DNA from: Apophysomyces variabilis
Lineage: Eukaryota > Mucoromycota > Mucoromycetes > Mucorales > Mucoraceae
Direction: 5' to 3'
DNA length: 18,020 nt
NCBI GenBank assembly: GCA_002749535.1
Contig: MZZL01000032.1
Location: 139,990-158,009, forward strand
Part shown: one piece after another, positions 16,352 through 18,020 of the stretch
How positions within the stretch are numbered: position 1 is the stretch's first letter
Layout: each line of letters begins with the position of its first letter
The notes under the pieces: model-generated
Seen by the model: the letters and a program-made list of their open reading frames with translations, nothing else
Database searches by the model: none
What the model was told of the DNA's origin: nothing
Translations under genes and position numbers: made by a program

Positions 16352-16799
16352 TGAAGTATTTAAGAGAGAAATAAAGATAAAGGGATCAGAAGGATACTTT
16401 GAGACTCTTGGATATTGTTTTATTCAAAAGTCCAATTACTGGTTTTAACAATCTCTACTACTAATATTTATACTGTCTGGATGCTTAGTCAGATATCTTA
16501 TTAATCAGAGGATGCGTAAGCTCTGAGTAATCATGGTGGATTGATAATGATTAATAATGAGTGCTTGTCAAGATGTTATTGTCTATCTGAGTTTGAATAA
16601 GAGAATTCAGAGATGATGACAAATCACTGTGTTCCTGCTAAGATTGTAATCATTGTACTTGTCTTGTCACACCAATTATAAGATAGAGAGACTATACCAG
16701 AAGTTTGTATAAAACCGCAATGATTGCTTTATTAGAGGAAACAAGGTGATAAGTGAATGTGTATGATCATTATATAATAAAAATATATCAAATACAACA
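16352..16799. mobile_element. Solo LTR inserted in the pol remnant (448 bp)
   Basis: The segment starts TGAAGTATTT and ends AAATACAACA, so it has the TG...CA ends of an LTR and short imperfect inverted termini (8 of 10 positions). It is flanked by identical 5-bp copies of CACTG. It contains a TATAAAA at 16708-16714 and AATAAA-type signals on both strands, and no open frame of note. Internal retrotransposon sequence is absent, which fits deletion by recombination between two LTRs. Transcriptional orientation is undecided. It inserted after the host pol element was already present. A complete short non-autonomous element is a less likely alternative. Confidence 0.86.
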
Positions 16800-16804
16800 C
16801 ACTG
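16800..16804. repeat. Target site duplication of solo LTR, right copy (CACTG)
   Basis: This is the second copy of the 5-bp duplication; see the left copy at 16347-16351. The pol coding sequence resumes immediately beyond it. Confidence 0.88.
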
Positions 16805-17850
16805 GTCATACGTTCCTTGATCTCATCAAATGCTTTCTGACAAGCTATAGTCTATGTGATAGAGCATCACTTTGCACCAGTGCCCTTTGTAAGATTGGTT
16901 AGTGGGGCTGCAATGCTTGAAAAATCACAGATGAATCTTCTGTAGTGAGACCTGAGGCTGATAAATTGTTGCACCTCCTGGACATTTGTTGGTTGAGGCC
17001 AGTCTTGGATCGCTTTGATCTTGCTTGCCGCTGGGAGTATCCCCTTGGCAGAAACCCAGAAACTGATGAACTCCAACTTGGATTTGTTGAATTCACACTT
17101 CTTAAGGTTAGCGTATAACTTTGCCTCTTGTAACTTATCCAATACTAGACGAACATGTTCTTGATGTTCTTCAGGTGTTCTGCTGTAGATCAGAATATCA
17201 TCCAAGTAGACTAGAGCAAATTTGTCCAGATAATCTCCAAGCACAGAGTTCATCAACTGTTGGAACGTCAGTGAAGCATTAGTTAAGCTAAAAGGCAGGA
17301 CCAAAAACTCATATGAGCCATATCAAGTGTTAAAAGCCATTTTAGGGACATCTTCTAGGCAAATGCAGACCTGGTGATAACCACTCTTGAGATCAATACT
17401 GGAGAAATATTTTGCGCCACCCAATCATTCAAGACATTTGTTGATATGCAGAAGGGGATAAGAATTGCGTCATGTGACTTGATTGATAGCCCTGTAGTTG
17501 ATGCAGAGACGCATAGAGCCATTCTTCTTATGAACAAACAAAACTGGCGCACCTCAAGGGGATGTATTTTGACAGATTAAATGGAGATCAATGAGTTCTT
17601 TCAGCTGTCTGCAAAGTTTATCCAGTTCCTTTTAGACTTATCTTGAATGGTAGTCTGTTGATTAGTGCAGTATCTCTAGTATCAATGACATGTTCCACTT
17701 CACATTCTGGTGAAAGACCAGGCAGAGTCTCCTTGAATACATCAGAATACTCCTTGATCACGTTGTCGAATGACCCATCCAAATTTTTCACATTATCCTT
17801 GGTTAAATATAAGAGATATGATTGCTCAGTTTGCTTCTTGTGGTTCATTC
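16805..17850 (-). pseudogene. Ty3/gypsy pol remnant: reverse transcriptase, decayed
   Basis: On the minus strand the sequence first gives the protease-RT linker (YSDVFKETLPGLSPECEVEH), then GAPVLFVHKKNGSMRLCINY, FSSIDLKSGYHQV, VLPFSLTNASLTFQQLMN, the catalytic YLDD box in FALVYLDDILIYS, and the connection region LEFISFWVSAKGILP and KIKAIQDWPQP, ending before RNase H. These are in the order of a Ty3/gypsy polyprotein. The copy is dead: one frameshift near 17629-17635, then in-frame stops at 17554-17556, 17470-17472, 17425-17427, 17323-17325, 16867-16869 (all TGA) and 16852-16854 (TAG). Gag, protease and integrase are not seen. The longest surviving open part is 16867-17304. It is split from its RNase H part by the solo LTR. 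Confidence 0.94.
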
Positions 17851-17915
17851 CACTGCGGTCAAAAAAAGATTCTACCATCGGTAGAAACTTGGTGGAATCT
17901 CTTCAAAGGTTTATG
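17851..17915. repeat. Second, diverged copy of the CACTG hairpin element
   Basis: The left arm (17851-17877) starts CACTGCGGT and ends GATTCTACCA. It matches the corresponding 27-base arm of the element at 16119-16185 (right arm, reverse-complemented) at 21 of 27 positions. It is followed by a 12-base loop and a weaker right arm beginning TGGTGGAATC (17890-17899), with TTCAA a few bases later. The far end no longer has a recognisable CAGTG. It abuts the pol remnant on the side opposite the first copy. The relationship is seen directly; its end point and mobile nature are uncertain. Confidence 0.55.
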
Positions 17916-17926
17916 GAATGTACCTT

Positions 17927-17958
17927 CCACCACCTTTTCCACCACCTTTCTACCACCC
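17927..17958. repeat. Imperfect tandem repeat rich in CCACC
   Basis: About three units of roughly 12 bases, each a TCCACCACC- or CTACCACC-like core separated by T runs, end in a run of C. The TTCTACCACC unit resembles the inner part of the hairpin arms nearby. It may be replication slippage on an element end. No coding function is suggested. Confidence 0.55.
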
Positions 17959-18020
17959 CCCCCAAGTTCAACAATTGGATGAACTGCTATATGACAGAGA
18001 CCATTACGTTGATGTTATTG
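17959..18020. other. Unassigned right edge
   Basis: The last 60 bases show no open frame or motif I recognise on either strand. They could continue the retrotransposon upstream of the hairpin copy, but no protease or zinc-knuckle motif is visible. Confidence 0.4.

Noticed and set aside
17355..17552. 65-codon minus-strand frame within the RT remnant
   Set aside because: It is off frame. The correct frame through the same bases gives recognisable RT motifs (LCINY, SIDLKSGYHQV) with stops.

Overview
The window looks like nuclear DNA of a filamentous, early-diverging fungus, most likely Mucoromycota and perhaps Mucorales (an inference). The reasons are AT-rich intergenic DNA, very many short GT-AG introns (mostly 43-70 nt), CT-rich tracts ahead of genes, a Rac1 GTPase, and five conserved eukaryotic housekeeping proteins whose closest remembered relatives are fungal. 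No rRNA, tRNA, CRISPR or prokaryotic operon structure was found.

Layout. (1) 49-343, minus strand: the first two exons of the mitochondrial ATP synthase subunit e gene, running off the left edge. (2) 1550-2436, plus: a complete four-exon Rac1 gene. (3) 2437-6751: a gene-poor 4.3 kb stretch whose only recognisable gene is the 25-residue ribosomal protein eL41. Its start codon exists only after a 55-nt intron has been removed (A at 4197 joined to TG at 4253). (4) 6752-12982, plus: a complete INO80 chromatin-remodelling ATPase in 24 exons, about 1635 residues. (5) 13463-14419, minus: a complete six-exon RPB7 gene (RNA polymerase II subunit), convergent with INO80. (6) 14420-16118: mostly non-coding, with one doubtful 45-codon ORF. 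(7) 16119-18020: a graveyard of mobile elements. A decayed Ty3/gypsy pol fragment on the minus strand is split by a 448-bp solo LTR with a 5-bp target duplication (CACTG). Both outer edges of the pol fragment abut sequence related to a 67-bp hairpin with CACTG...CAGTG ends.

The genes are not an operon or pathway. They are unrelated housekeeping genes: energy (ATP synthase), polarity signalling (Rac1), translation (eL41), chromatin (INO80) and transcription (RPB7). Every gene model was built by hand from reading frames, splice consensus and known family sequence. All exon phases close without a frame break, and Rac1 (192 aa), RPB7 (171 aa) and eL41 (25 aa) come out at their usual family lengths.

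I did not find convincing evidence of an undescribed multi-gene system. The observations most worth following are the split-start eL41, the hairpin-bracketed pol fragment with its nested solo LTR, and the alternative-splicing options in the INO80 N-terminal region.
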